From positions 1-5,593 of the forward strand of contig CALGNM010000214.1 in the NCBI GenBank assembly GCA_937958665.1: 5,593 nt of DNA, read 5' to 3'. The position numbers and the translations under genes are program-made. How positions within the stretch are numbered: the stretch's first letter is position 1; every line of letters starts with the position of its first letter. Below are positions 1 through 5,593 of this stretch, piece after piece. The notes under the pieces were generated by a model that searched no databases, was not told where the DNA came from, and saw only the letters and a list, made by a program, of their open reading frames with translations. Source of the stretch: an uncultured bacterium. Lineage in GTDB: Bacteria; Edwardsbacteria; AC1; EtOH8.

Positions 1-43
1 TCGTATTCGGTGACTGGAGTTCAGACGTGTGCTCTTCCGATCT
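1..43. other. Illumina library adapter (index-read side), not biological sequence
   Basis: Positions 10-43 match the standard TruSeq index-side adapter, from GTGACTGGAGTTC through the common end GCTCTTCCGATCT. Bases 1-9 lie where the sample index and the end of the outer primer would be. The biological insert therefore starts at about 44. Any reading frame that enters this segment is artificial, and the neighbouring minus-strand gene is truncated here for technical reasons. Confidence 0.97.
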
Positions 44-924
44 TCCATGGGCCAGCCCTGCCTCAGCATGGGCACCTGCCCCGGCCCTCCGGTCCGAAGT
101 TCCGACTGGGGCCCGCCGTTTAAAACCTTCTCCAGCCAAGCGTCCTCCACCGGAGCCAAGCCGTCCACCTGCAAGCCGCCCCTCATCACCAGGGGATGAA
201 CGTAATAGTTGCCATCCTGATTGGCCAGCGACACCGCCACCTCATAGTTCCTGAGGGCCGGTCCGACGTTCTCGGCTATTGTCCTCCACAGCTGGGCGGG
301 GTCGTTTACCTTCTCCAGCCTCTCCACGGTCTGAATCAGCACCCGGTTGAAGCTGCTGCTCTCCTCCCGTTGCAGATAGAGCAGGCCCTTTTCAACCGCC
401 CCCCCGGCCATCCGGGCATAGTAGGGAAGGTAGCGGTCCAGAGCCGGAAGGCTGGCGGCCAGGTCCCTGTCCACCACCGTTATCAGTCCCAACAGGTTCT
501 GGTCCATTCCCAAAATGGGACAGAGCATTACATCGCCGCTGCCGCCCAGCTGGCCGGCCCCCAAGCCAGGCAGAAAGCGGCTGCCGCTCATGCCCTGCCA
601 GACCGGGTCTGAGGCCCCGATCAGGTAGCATTCCGATTTCCGGAACCCATCGGCCAGCAGCTGGGTGGCTATCAGCGGGTTGGGGTCGGCCATCAACTCG
701 GCCGACTGGTCCACCCCATGGGACCACAGGGGGCGGAAGGCCCCCAATTCCGGGTCGTACAAGCTAAGGAACAGCACCTTAAGACCCAGGGCATCTTTCA
801 GCGACTGGCCCACCTGCTGCATGATGGCCGATGGACCCGGCCCCCCGGACAGCTCGCGGGACAGTCTCAACCAGTCCTCCAACAGGATCTGGGGAAGCGC
901 TTTCTGGTCGGGGGCCTCAGGCAT
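44..924 (-). CDS. GAF-domain sensory protein, C-terminus cut off by the adapter junction
   Basis: This open frame of 293 complete codons runs without a stop from ATG at 924 to the insert edge at 44. It begins MPEAPDQKALPQILLEDWLR. Residues about 30-180 read as a GAF-like sensory domain: a helix with IMQQVGQSLKDALGLKVLFL, then strands such as LFLSLYDPEL and, near 131-152, DVMLCPILGMDQNLLGLITV. A linking helix at about 180-210 (FNRVLIQTVERLEKVNDPAQ) leads into what looks like a second GAF-like domain, from about 210 to beyond the break. GAF domains bind small ligands or mediate dimerisation, and they usually precede a kinase, GGDEF, HD-GYP or sigma-54 activator output domain. No output domain is visible because the 3' end is missing. 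The ATG lies inside the end of the upstream phosphodiesterase gene (ATGCCTGA, 8-base overlap). A GGAG stands about 10 bases before it, so translational coupling is likely. The frame is certain; the domain call rests on sequence pattern. Confidence 0.85.
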
Positions 925-2194
925 CTATCAGGATCTCCGTCTTCTTGATATTGGCGATGAACAGGCTGACCAGCTGGGGGTCGAACTGGCTGCCGGAGTT
1001 CTGCCCCAGCTCGGCCAGGGCCCGGTCCAGGGAGAAACGGGTGCGGTAGGTCCGGTTCATGGTCATGGCGTCAAAGGCATCGGCCACCGCGATTATCCGG
1101 GCGAACAGGGTGATGTTCTCCCCGTCGATGCCGTTGGGATAGCCTTGCCCGTCGAACCTTTCGTGGTGCTGTCCGATGGCCGGCAGGATGGACTTCAGCT
1201 GGGCTACATGGGACAAAATGGAGACACCTATCTCCGGGTGCATCCGCACCATCTCCCACTGGCTTTCCGACAGGTATTCCTTCTCGTTGTTCAGGATGAC
1301 GTCCGGCAGGCCGATCTTACCCACGTCATGCAGCAGGGCCGCCAGCTCCAGGCTCTTCAGCTCGTCGGCGTCGAAGCCCAGCCCCTCCCCGATGACATGG
1401 GAGTACCGGCGGACCCGCTCGGAATGTCCCCGGGTGCTGGGGTCCTTGGCGTCCACCGCCTCGATCATGCTCCTGATGGTACTGAAGAAAAGCGACTCCA
1501 GATCCTCGTATAGGCGGCCGCTATCCAGTAACAGGGCGGCGTAAGCCCCCAGAGTGGATAGTATTTTCACGTCACCCGACCGGTAGACCCCCCGTTGCTT
1601 GGGCCCCAGGGCCAGGCAGCCCACGGTTTTCCCCATCCCGGCCTTGAGCGGCAGCACGAAATGTTCCCTCTCGTCCAGCATCAGCCGGCCGTGGGACAGC
1701 GCCCGCCCGGCCAAGTCTTTTAGGCCCTGGCCTACGGCCGGCTCCTCCCCAATGCAGCAGGTCGCCCCCTCCTGGCCGGACAGGGTCAACAGTCCGAAGC
1801 GGGCGTTGGCCGCCTCGGAGGCGGTCTGCAGGATGGCCTTCATCCGGCCTTGGTTGTCGCGGGCCACCCCCAACCGGTCGCTCATGTCAAACAGCAGGGA
1901 AAGCTGTTGGTAGCGCTCCACGATCTCCTCGGTCAGGGAGGCGTTCTCCCGCTCCTGCTCCCCGAATATCTCGGCCATCCGGACGGCCATCTCTTGCATA
2001 TTGGCCAGCTGTCCGGCCGGCCCTTTGATGGAGGCCGGCTGGATGAAGCCGGGTATCTCCAACAGATGCCATCCCTCCTCCGGCGCTTCGGCCGAATCCG
2101 AGAACCTGATCTCGAACCCCCAACTTTGGGCAGCAGAGGCTAAAATTCTGCGCAACCGTTCCGGGGGGAGATTTTGATGCAAGTCTTTATCCAT
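917..2194 (-). CDS. HD-GYP cyclic-di-GMP phosphodiesterase with GAF sensor domain
   Basis: This complete 425-residue protein hydrolyses the second messenger cyclic-di-GMP, by family. Residues 1-60 match nothing I recognise. A signalling coiled coil covers about 62-105 (SLTEEIVERYQQLSLLFDMS). A GAF domain follows at about 105-225, and the HD-GYP domain at about 235-420. The catalytic signature is intact: H257 in HSERV, H289-D290 with GK at 292-293 (LLHDVGKIG), H319 in HPEIG, H343-H344-E345, D348-G-x-G-Y-P353, D372 in ADAFDAMT, and the closing SGSQFDP. All metal-binding positions and the GYP motif are present, so it is probably active. There is no signal peptide or membrane segment, so it should be cytoplasmic. 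It leads a two-gene unit with the GAF protein and is transcribed divergently from the pilT pair. This fits a role in motility or biofilm choice, which is inference. The ATG at 2194 has no Shine-Dalgarno sequence and sits only about 10 bases from the predicted transcription start. Confidence 0.95.
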   Translation of the reverse strand: MDKDLHQNLPPERLRRILASAAQSWGFEIRFSDSAEAPEEGWHLLEIPGFIQPASIKGPAGQLANMQEMAVRMAEIFGEQERENASLTEEIVERYQQLSLLFDMSDRLGVARDNQGRMKAILQTASEAANARFGLLTLSGQEGATCCIGEEPAVGQGLKDLAGRALSHGRLMLDEREHFVLPLKAGMGKTVGCLALGPKQRGVYRSGDVKILSTLGAYAALLLDSGRLYEDLESLFFSTIRSMIEAVDAKDPSTRGHSERVRRYSHVIGEGLGFDADELKSLELAALLHDVGKIGLPDVILNNEKEYLSESQWEMVRMHPEIGVSILSHVAQLKSILPAIGQHHERFDGQGYPNGIDGENITLFARIIAVADAFDAMTMNRTYRTRFSLDRALAELGQNSGSQFDPQLVSLFIANIKKTEILIDA

Positions 2195-2210
2195 AAGTGA
2201 TTAGAACATA

Positions 2211-2238
2211 ACTATATCAAATTTATGGCAAATGTCAA
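2211..2238 (-). promoter_or_regulatory. Sigma-70 type promoter for the HD-GYP/GAF unit
   Basis: On the minus strand TTGACA (2238-2233, perfect -35) is followed after 16 bases by TATAGT (2216-2211, five of six -10 matches). TG lies one base upstream, giving an extended -10 (TGATATAGT). Transcription should start near 2202-2205, only about 8-11 bases before the ATG at 2194. The transcript leader would be almost absent and lacks a ribosome binding site. Prediction only; no start site has been mapped. Confidence 0.75.
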
Positions 2239-2263
2239 CAAGTTTTTCTTGACTTTGGCAAAT
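2226..2263. repeat. Direct repeat TGGCAAAT x2 within an imperfect inverted repeat (possible operator)
   Basis: TGGCAAAT occurs at 2226-2233 and again at 2256-2263, same orientation, start-to-start 30 bases, close to three helical turns. Each copy lies largely or wholly in the -35/-10 spacer of one of the two divergent promoters. The same stretch also forms an imperfect dyad: GGCAAATGTCAA (2227-2238) against TTGACTTTGGC (2249-2259). Part of the dyad symmetry comes simply from two opposed -35 boxes. A shared regulator binding here is possible but unproven. Confidence 0.4.
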
Positions 2264-2277
2264 CAGTCTGTTAAACT
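2249..2277 (+). promoter_or_regulatory. Sigma-70 type promoter for the tandem pilT operon
   Basis: TTGACT (2249-2254, five of six) is followed by a 17-base spacer and TAAACT (2272-2277, four of six, with the key TA and final T). Transcription would start near 2284, giving a leader of about 56 bases before the pilT ATG at 2340. Its -35 box is 10 bases from the -35 box of the opposing promoter, so the two would compete for polymerase or share control. Confidence 0.7.
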
Positions 2278-2339
2278 AAACAATATGAGGCTTAGGGGCT
2301 TGGCACGGTACCCGGCCGTTTAATCGATATAGCAATAGA

Positions 2340-3404
2340 ATGCCGAAGATTGACGAGTTATTGAGGCTGCTGGTAACCCAGCAGGGATCCGATCTGCACA
2401 TCAAGGCCGGGGAGCCCCCGGTCTACCGCATTCACGGCCAGCTGGTCCGCTCCAGCCTGCCGGAGATGTCAGCCGAGGATACCAAGCAACTGCTTTACGA
2501 GATCATGAATCAGGAGCGCCGGGAGAAATTCGAGCGGACCCACCAGCTGGACATGTCCTACTCCATCCCCGGGGTATCCCGTTTCCGGGTCAACGTCTTC
2601 CGCCAGAAGCAGGCCCTGGGGGCGGTCCTGCGGGTGATCCCCCTGTTGATCAAGAGCATCGACGAACTGGGCCTGCCCCAGAACATGAAGAAGATCTGCA
2701 TGCTGCCCCGGGGCCTGATCCTGGTCACCGGCCCCACCGGCAGCGGCAAGTCCACCAGCCTGGCGGCCATGATCGACTACATCAACGAGAACCGCTCCTG
2801 CCACATCATGACGGTGGAGGACCCCATCGAGTTCCTGCACCGGGACAAGAAGGCCTGCATCAACCAGCGGGAGGTGGGCATCGACACCCACTCCTTCGCC
2901 AACTCCCTAAAGCATGTGATGCGACAGAACCCCGACATCATCCTGGTGGGCGAGATGCGCGACCTGGAGACCATCTCCCTGGCCATCACCGCCGCCGAGA
3001 CCGGCCACCTGGTGATGGCCACCCTCCATACCGCCGATGCCGCCCAGACCATCGACCGCATCATCGACGTCTTCCCGCCCGGGCAGCAGCAGCAGGTCAG
3101 GCTGCAGTTGTCCACCACCCTCCAGGCCATTTACTCCCAGACCCTGCTGCCCCGGGTGGACGGCAAGGGGCGGGTGGTGGCCTATGAGGTGCTGGTCTGT
3201 ATGTCGGCCATCCGCAGCATCATCCGGGAGGGCAAGACCCACCAGATATTCAGCGTGCTGCAGAGCGGCAGCAAATTCGGCATGAACACCCTGGATTCCT
3301 GCCTCAAGGACCTGTACAAGAAGGGCGTGGTCAGCATCGAGGAGGCCATGGCAAAGTCCTCCAACCCCCAGGAGCTGGAAAAGATGGCAATGAAGGCGTT
3401 TTAG
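2340..3404 (+). CDS. pilT: Type IV pilus retraction ATPase PilT (first of tandem pair)
   Basis: This hexameric secretion-superfamily ATPase powers pilus depolymerisation and retraction at the cytoplasmic base of the type IV pilus. At 354 residues it has the usual PilT length. The N-terminal PAS-like domain spans about 1-105 and carries the family hallmark GSDLHIKAG (16-24). The RecA-like motor follows: Walker A GPTGSGKST (131-139), Asp box TVEDPIE (158-164), Walker B DIILVGEMRD (199-208, catalytic E205), and His box AAETGHLVMATLHT (218-231, H223 and H230). The PilT-type C-terminal motif appears as AIRSIIREGK (290-299), against the usual AIRNLIREGK. It lacks the N-terminal extension and zinc-binding cysteines of PilB extension ATPases. 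The ATG at 2340 is the only plausible start: no ATG, GTG or TTG occurs in frame after the stop at 2286-2288. No clear Shine-Dalgarno precedes it. It is first in an operon with the paralogue 3 bases downstream. Confidence 0.95.
   Translation: MPKIDELLRLLVTQQGSDLHIKAGEPPVYRIHGQLVRSSLPEMSAEDTKQLLYEIMNQERREKFERTHQLDMSYSIPGVSRFRVNVFRQKQALGAVLRVIPLLIKSIDELGLPQNMKKICMLPRGLILVTGPTGSGKSTSLAAMIDYINENRSCHIMTVEDPIEFLHRDKKACINQREVGIDTHSFANSLKHVMRQNPDIILVGEMRDLETISLAITAAETGHLVMATLHTADAAQTIDRIIDVFPPGQQQQVRLQLSTTLQAIYSQTLLPRVDGKGRVVAYEVLVCMSAIRSIIREGKTHQIFSVLQSGSKFGMNTLDSCLKDLYKKGVVSIEEAMAKSSNPQELEKMAMKAF
2952..3076 (+). repeat. Near-identical 125-base segment shared by the two pilT genes (second copy 4017-4141)
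   Basis: I count 9 mismatches over 125 aligned bases between 2952-3076 and 4017-4141 (about 93% identity). The segment codes for the end of Walker B, the His box and the following helix (GEMRDLE to IIDVFP). A second exact 30-base match over the Asp box is at 2805-2834 and 3870-3899. Elsewhere the two genes differ much more. Strong functional constraint with biased codons, or local gene conversion, could explain this. Confidence 0.85.
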
Positions 3405-3407
3405 GTC

Positions 3408-4472
3408 ATGGAGATCTCCGACCTGCTGAAAATGATGGCCGAGAAGGGTGCTTCCGACATGCAGATCAAGGTGGGCAGCCCACCGCTGCTGCGGATCAAC
3501 GGCGACCTGGCCCCCACTCCCCTGCCACCAACCTCCCCCGACGAGGTCAAGAAGTACCTGACCTCCATCATCACCCCGGCCCAGGCCCAGCGCTTTGGCC
3601 AGGAGCTGGAACTGGACTTCGCCTACAACCTGCCCGGCACCGGGCGCTTCCGGGTCAACCTGTTCCAGCAGCGCAATTCCCTGGGCATCGTCTTCCGGCT
3701 GATACCGGAAAAGATCCCCACCATTGACGAGTTGGGCTTTCCCCCCATCGTCAAGGAGATCGCCATGCGACCCCGGGGACTGGTGCTGATCACCGGGCCG
3801 GCCGGCTGCGGCAAGTCCACCACCCAGGCCGCCATGATCGACTACCGCAACGCCCATGATCCCTGCCATATCATGACGGTGGAGGACCCCATCGAGTTCA
3901 TCCACAACGACAAGAAGGCCATCGTCAACCAGCGGGAGCTGGGGCGCGACACCCTGACCTTCGCCGACGCCCTGAAGTACGTGCTGCGACAGGACCCCGA
4001 CGTAATCCTGATCGGCGAGATGCGGGACCTGGAGACCATCTCCCTGGCCATCACTGCCGCCGAGACCGGCCACCTGGTGCTGGCCACCCTCCACACCACC
4101 GACGCCGTTCAGACCATCGACCGGATCATCGACGTCTTCCCCATGCACCAGCAGGGCCAGATCCGGATGCAGGTGGCGGTAAATTTCGTGGCGGTGATCT
4201 CCCAGATCTTGGTGAAAAGGGCCGACGGCAAGGGCCGGGTGGCGGCCTTCGAGGTGATGACCGGGACCGGGGCGGTGCGCAACCTGATCCGGGAGGCCAA
4301 GACCTACCAGCTGCAGAGCCTGATCCAGACCAGCATCAAGCAGGGGATGACCACCCTCAACATGTCGCTGGCCAACCTATACCGCAAGAATCTGATCACC
4401 CTGGACGAGGCCCTCAGCAAGTCCGGAGACCCCGAAAACCTACAGATGGTGCTGAAGAGCCAGACGGTTTAG
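3408..4472 (+). CDS. pilT: PilT/PilU-family retraction ATPase (second of tandem pair)
   Basis: This 354-residue paralogue of the preceding gene is about half identical by eye and should act in the same retraction machinery. It has the N-terminal PAS-like domain with GASDMQIKVG (14-23), Asp box TVEDPIE (157-163), Walker B DVILIGEMRD (198-207, catalytic E204), and His box AAETGHLVLATLHT (217-230, H222 and H229). The C-terminal motif AVRNLIREAK (289-298) keeps the NLIRE core. The Walker A is GPAGCGKST (130-138), fitting GxxxxGKS/T but with Ala and Cys where PilT normally has Thr and Ser. It starts 3 bases after the pilT stop, in the same frame (TAG GTC ATG). A GAAGG lies about 11 bases upstream, inside pilT, and is a rather distant ribosome site. 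As a PilT-dependent accessory motor it would be called PilU by function; sequence alone does not settle which copy is primary. It is followed by a hairpin terminator. Confidence 0.92.
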   Translation: MEISDLLKMMAEKGASDMQIKVGSPPLLRINGDLAPTPLPPTSPDEVKKYLTSIITPAQAQRFGQELELDFAYNLPGTGRFRVNLFQQRNSLGIVFRLIPEKIPTIDELGFPPIVKEIAMRPRGLVLITGPAGCGKSTTQAAMIDYRNAHDPCHIMTVEDPIEFIHNDKKAIVNQRELGRDTLTFADALKYVLRQDPDVILIGEMRDLETISLAITAAETGHLVLATLHTTDAVQTIDRIIDVFPMHQQGQIRMQVAVNFVAVISQILVKRADGKGRVAAFEVMTGTGAVRNLIREAKTYQLQSLIQTSIKQGMTTLNMSLANLYRKNLITLDEALSKSGDPENLQMVLKSQTV

Positions 4473-4484
4473 GATGTTGCATAA

Positions 4485-4517
4485 CAAGAAGGCCGGAGCT
4501 AAGCTCCGGCCTTCTTG
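4485..4517. terminator. Hairpin terminator between convergent genes
   Basis: A perfect inverted repeat has 16-base arms (CAAGAAGGCCGGAGCT at 4485-4500, its complement at 4502-4517) around one central base. It would fold as about a 14-pair, GC-cored stem with a five-base loop. It lies 12 bases after the pilT paralogue stop and 26 bases past the stop of the opposing gene at 4544. The A/G-rich 5' side and CTTCTT 3' side give a modest T-rich end in both directions, but there is no long T tract. It probably serves both genes. Confidence 0.75.
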
Positions 4518-4543
4518 CATTAGTCCCCCGCCTTCCGGCAGTG

Positions 4544-5547
4544 CTATTTCTTCTTCTTTTTTCTCAGCTTCTCCCGCTCCTGCCGCAGCCGCTCCAACTC
4601 CTCGGCCATCTTGCGCTCCATCTCCTCCAGCCGGGCCAGTTCCTCGGGGTCGGTTTCCTCCTGGCTGTCGCTATCGGAGTCCGGAGATTCTGCCTCGGAC
4701 CCCTCAGCCTCCTGGCTGTGGACTTCCGGGCTGGGCTCTTCCCTTTCGGTAGATTCCTGGTCAGGAGCCACCCCAATTCCCGCAGCAGGCTCAGGGCCTC
4801 GTCCTCCAGATCGTCCAAGCTGGTTTCCTCCTCGGAGTCTGCCGGGACAGCCAAAGCCCCGGCTTCGGCTGCCGGTTTGGGAAGTCTGACGATGTCGTGG
4901 TGCTGCTTCATCTCCAGCAGCAATTCCCCGTCGCCCGAACCGATTCCGGAGGTGGGGCCGGATCCGTTCAGCACCGCCTCCAGGGAATCCAGCTCATCAA
5001 GCAGATCGCCGCCCTGGTCTGGCCGGGACGTTGTTTTGAAATCCTCCTCGGCAGCATTGGTCAGGATGGCCATTTCCTGCTCCGGCTGGACGTCCCTAGC
5101 AGTCTCGGTTTGGGGCCCCTCATCTCCGCTGATCAACTCGGCCAGGATCACCTGCCCCCCGTCATCCAGTGCCTCTTCCTCTTTTATGGCGGGCTGGTCC
5201 GATGATCGCGGTCCGGCATCCTCCTCCTCGGATCGGTTCCGGCCGCCGATCCCGGCGGTCTCCATCGGGGGCTCAGATTGTTCCAGTTCGGGTGGCAGGC
5301 CTTCTGCTAAACCGGCAGAGACAACCTCTGGCTCCACCGCCGAGTCTGGGCCGGGCTCCGGGTTGGGCTTTTCTTCAGGCAAGGCCACGGCCGGCTCGGG
5401 TGTCCCGCCCGGCTCAGCCATGACAGTTTCCTGCCCATCCGGCTCCGGCTTCAATGCTGGTGGCTCGGGCGCCGGCTCCTCTTGCGGGACCTCGGCCGGC
5501 GCCTCGCCCTCCTCAGGGGCCGGAATCCAAGACAGTTCTATGGGCAG
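4544..5547 (-). CDS. Unrecognised Glu/Pro-rich acidic protein with coiled-coil, poly-Lys C-terminus; 5'-truncated and frameshifted
   Basis: I do not recognise this protein. The frame is open from the insert edge (5547), so its N-terminus is missing. The readable part is 334 residues if one base is restored. It begins LPIELSWIPAPEEGEAPAEV. Residues about 10-100 are very rich in Glu and Pro, typical of a disordered linker. About 130-260 holds short acidic amphipathic stretches (DLLDELDSLEAVL, GELLLEMKQHHDIV, DDLEDEALSLLRELG). After an SDSDS acidic patch (about 290-296), a charged helix or coiled coil (ELARLEEMERKMAEELERLR) ends in KLRKKKKK and TAG. The frame breaks at TTGGGGTGG (GGGG at 4771-4774). 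Upstream codons run in one frame and the same acidic, G/C-ending pattern resumes in another from 4771 to 4544. The continuing upstream frame turns Arg/Trp/Ser-rich to 4564, which looks spurious. One added G restores a single protein. A sequencing or assembly indel is most likely; a true mutation or -1 slippage is possible. No signal peptide or membrane segment is visible in the available part. Confidence 0.75.
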
Positions 5548-5593
5548 AGATCGGAAGAGCGTCGTGTAGGGAAAGAGTGTAGATCTCGGTGGT
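5548..5593. other. Illumina library adapter (universal side), not biological sequence
   Basis: From 5548 the sequence is AGATCGGAAGAGCGTCG and continues exactly as the reverse complement of the TruSeq universal adapter up to the last base. The insert therefore ends at about 5547, and the minus-strand acidic gene loses its 5' end here for technical reasons. Confidence 0.98.

Noticed and set aside
27-254. Plus-strand frame starting in the left adapter
   Set aside because: Its start codon is in adapter sequence and the product is a Pro/Ser-rich antisense shadow.
392-727. Minus-strand frame of 111 codons inside the GAF gene
   Set aside because: Different frame from the continuous 293-codon GAF frame that starts at 924; product is Gly/Arg/Pro-rich with no recognisable pattern.
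665-1513. Plus-strand frame of 282 codons
   Set aside because: Lies opposite the HD-GYP and GAF genes, whose minus-strand translations carry real motifs; composition is that of a shadow frame in GC-rich DNA.
2301-2316. Possible sigma-54 promoter upstream of pilT (TGGCACG)
   Set aside because: The -24 element matches well, but at the required spacing the -12 element reads GG, not the essential GC, and the TTGC context is absent. The sigma-70 promoter at 2249-2277 is better supported.
2278-2339. Possible cyclic-di-GMP riboswitch in the pilT leader
   Set aside because: The leader is only about 56 bases long and shows neither the conserved core segments nor the paired helices expected of c-di-GMP riboswitches.
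2907-4148. Minus-strand frame of 413 codons opposite both pilT genes
   Set aside because: Both pilT genes have complete family motifs on the plus strand. The antisense product is low-complexity Gly/Asp/His/Leu sequence that itself repeats because the two pilT genes are paralogues.
4564-4773. Arg/Trp/Ser-rich C-terminal tail of the uncorrected acidic frame
   Set aside because: Composition changes abruptly at the GGGG run while the acidic coiled-coil pattern continues in the neighbouring frame, so this tail is most likely a frameshift artefact.
4541-5569. Long plus-strand frame (342 codons), serine-rich
   Set aside because: Antisense shadow of the Glu/Pro-rich minus-strand gene; the serines come from reversed GAG/GAC-type codons, and the frame ends inside the adapter.

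Overview
The window is a metagenome-style contig capped by Illumina library adapter at both ends (about 1-43 and 5548-5593). Only 44-5547 is biological, and the two outermost genes are cut by the adapter junctions, not by biology. The insert is GC-rich with a strong G/C third-codon bias. It has one AT-rich intergenic promoter region and genes for type IV pilus retraction and cyclic-di-GMP turnover. This fits a free-living, motile, diderm (Gram-negative type) bacterium, but nothing here fixes the phylum.

Layout: (1) On the minus strand, reading leftwards from 2194, is a two-gene unit. The first gene encodes a coiled-coil/GAF/HD-GYP cyclic-di-GMP phosphodiesterase (917-2194). The second encodes a GAF-type sensory protein (from 924 to beyond the insert end at 44) whose ATG overlaps the phosphodiesterase stop by 8 bases. 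(2) Positions 2195-2339 form a 145-base divergent promoter region. It has good sigma-70 promoters back to back, their -35 boxes only 10 bases apart, inside an imperfect inverted repeat and with an 8-base direct repeat 30 bases apart. (3) On the plus strand are two tandem PilT-family retraction ATPases (2340-3404 and 3408-4472). Both are 354 residues, in the same reading frame, and separated only by a TAG stop and one codon. (4) A 16-base-arm hairpin (4485-4517) sits between convergent genes. (5) On the minus strand is the 3' part of an unrecognised Glu/Pro-rich protein with a coiled-coil, poly-lysine C-terminus (4544-5547). Its frame is broken by an apparent one-base deletion in a GGGG run near 4771-4774.

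How it may work together: the HD-GYP enzyme would lower cyclic-di-GMP while the PilT pair drives pilus retraction and twitching. Expression of the two units from one compact divergent control region suggests co-regulated surface motility. That link is inference from gene order and promoter layout. No wholly new system is evident. The most unusual points are the divergent control region, the in-frame tandem pilT pair and the unidentified acidic protein.
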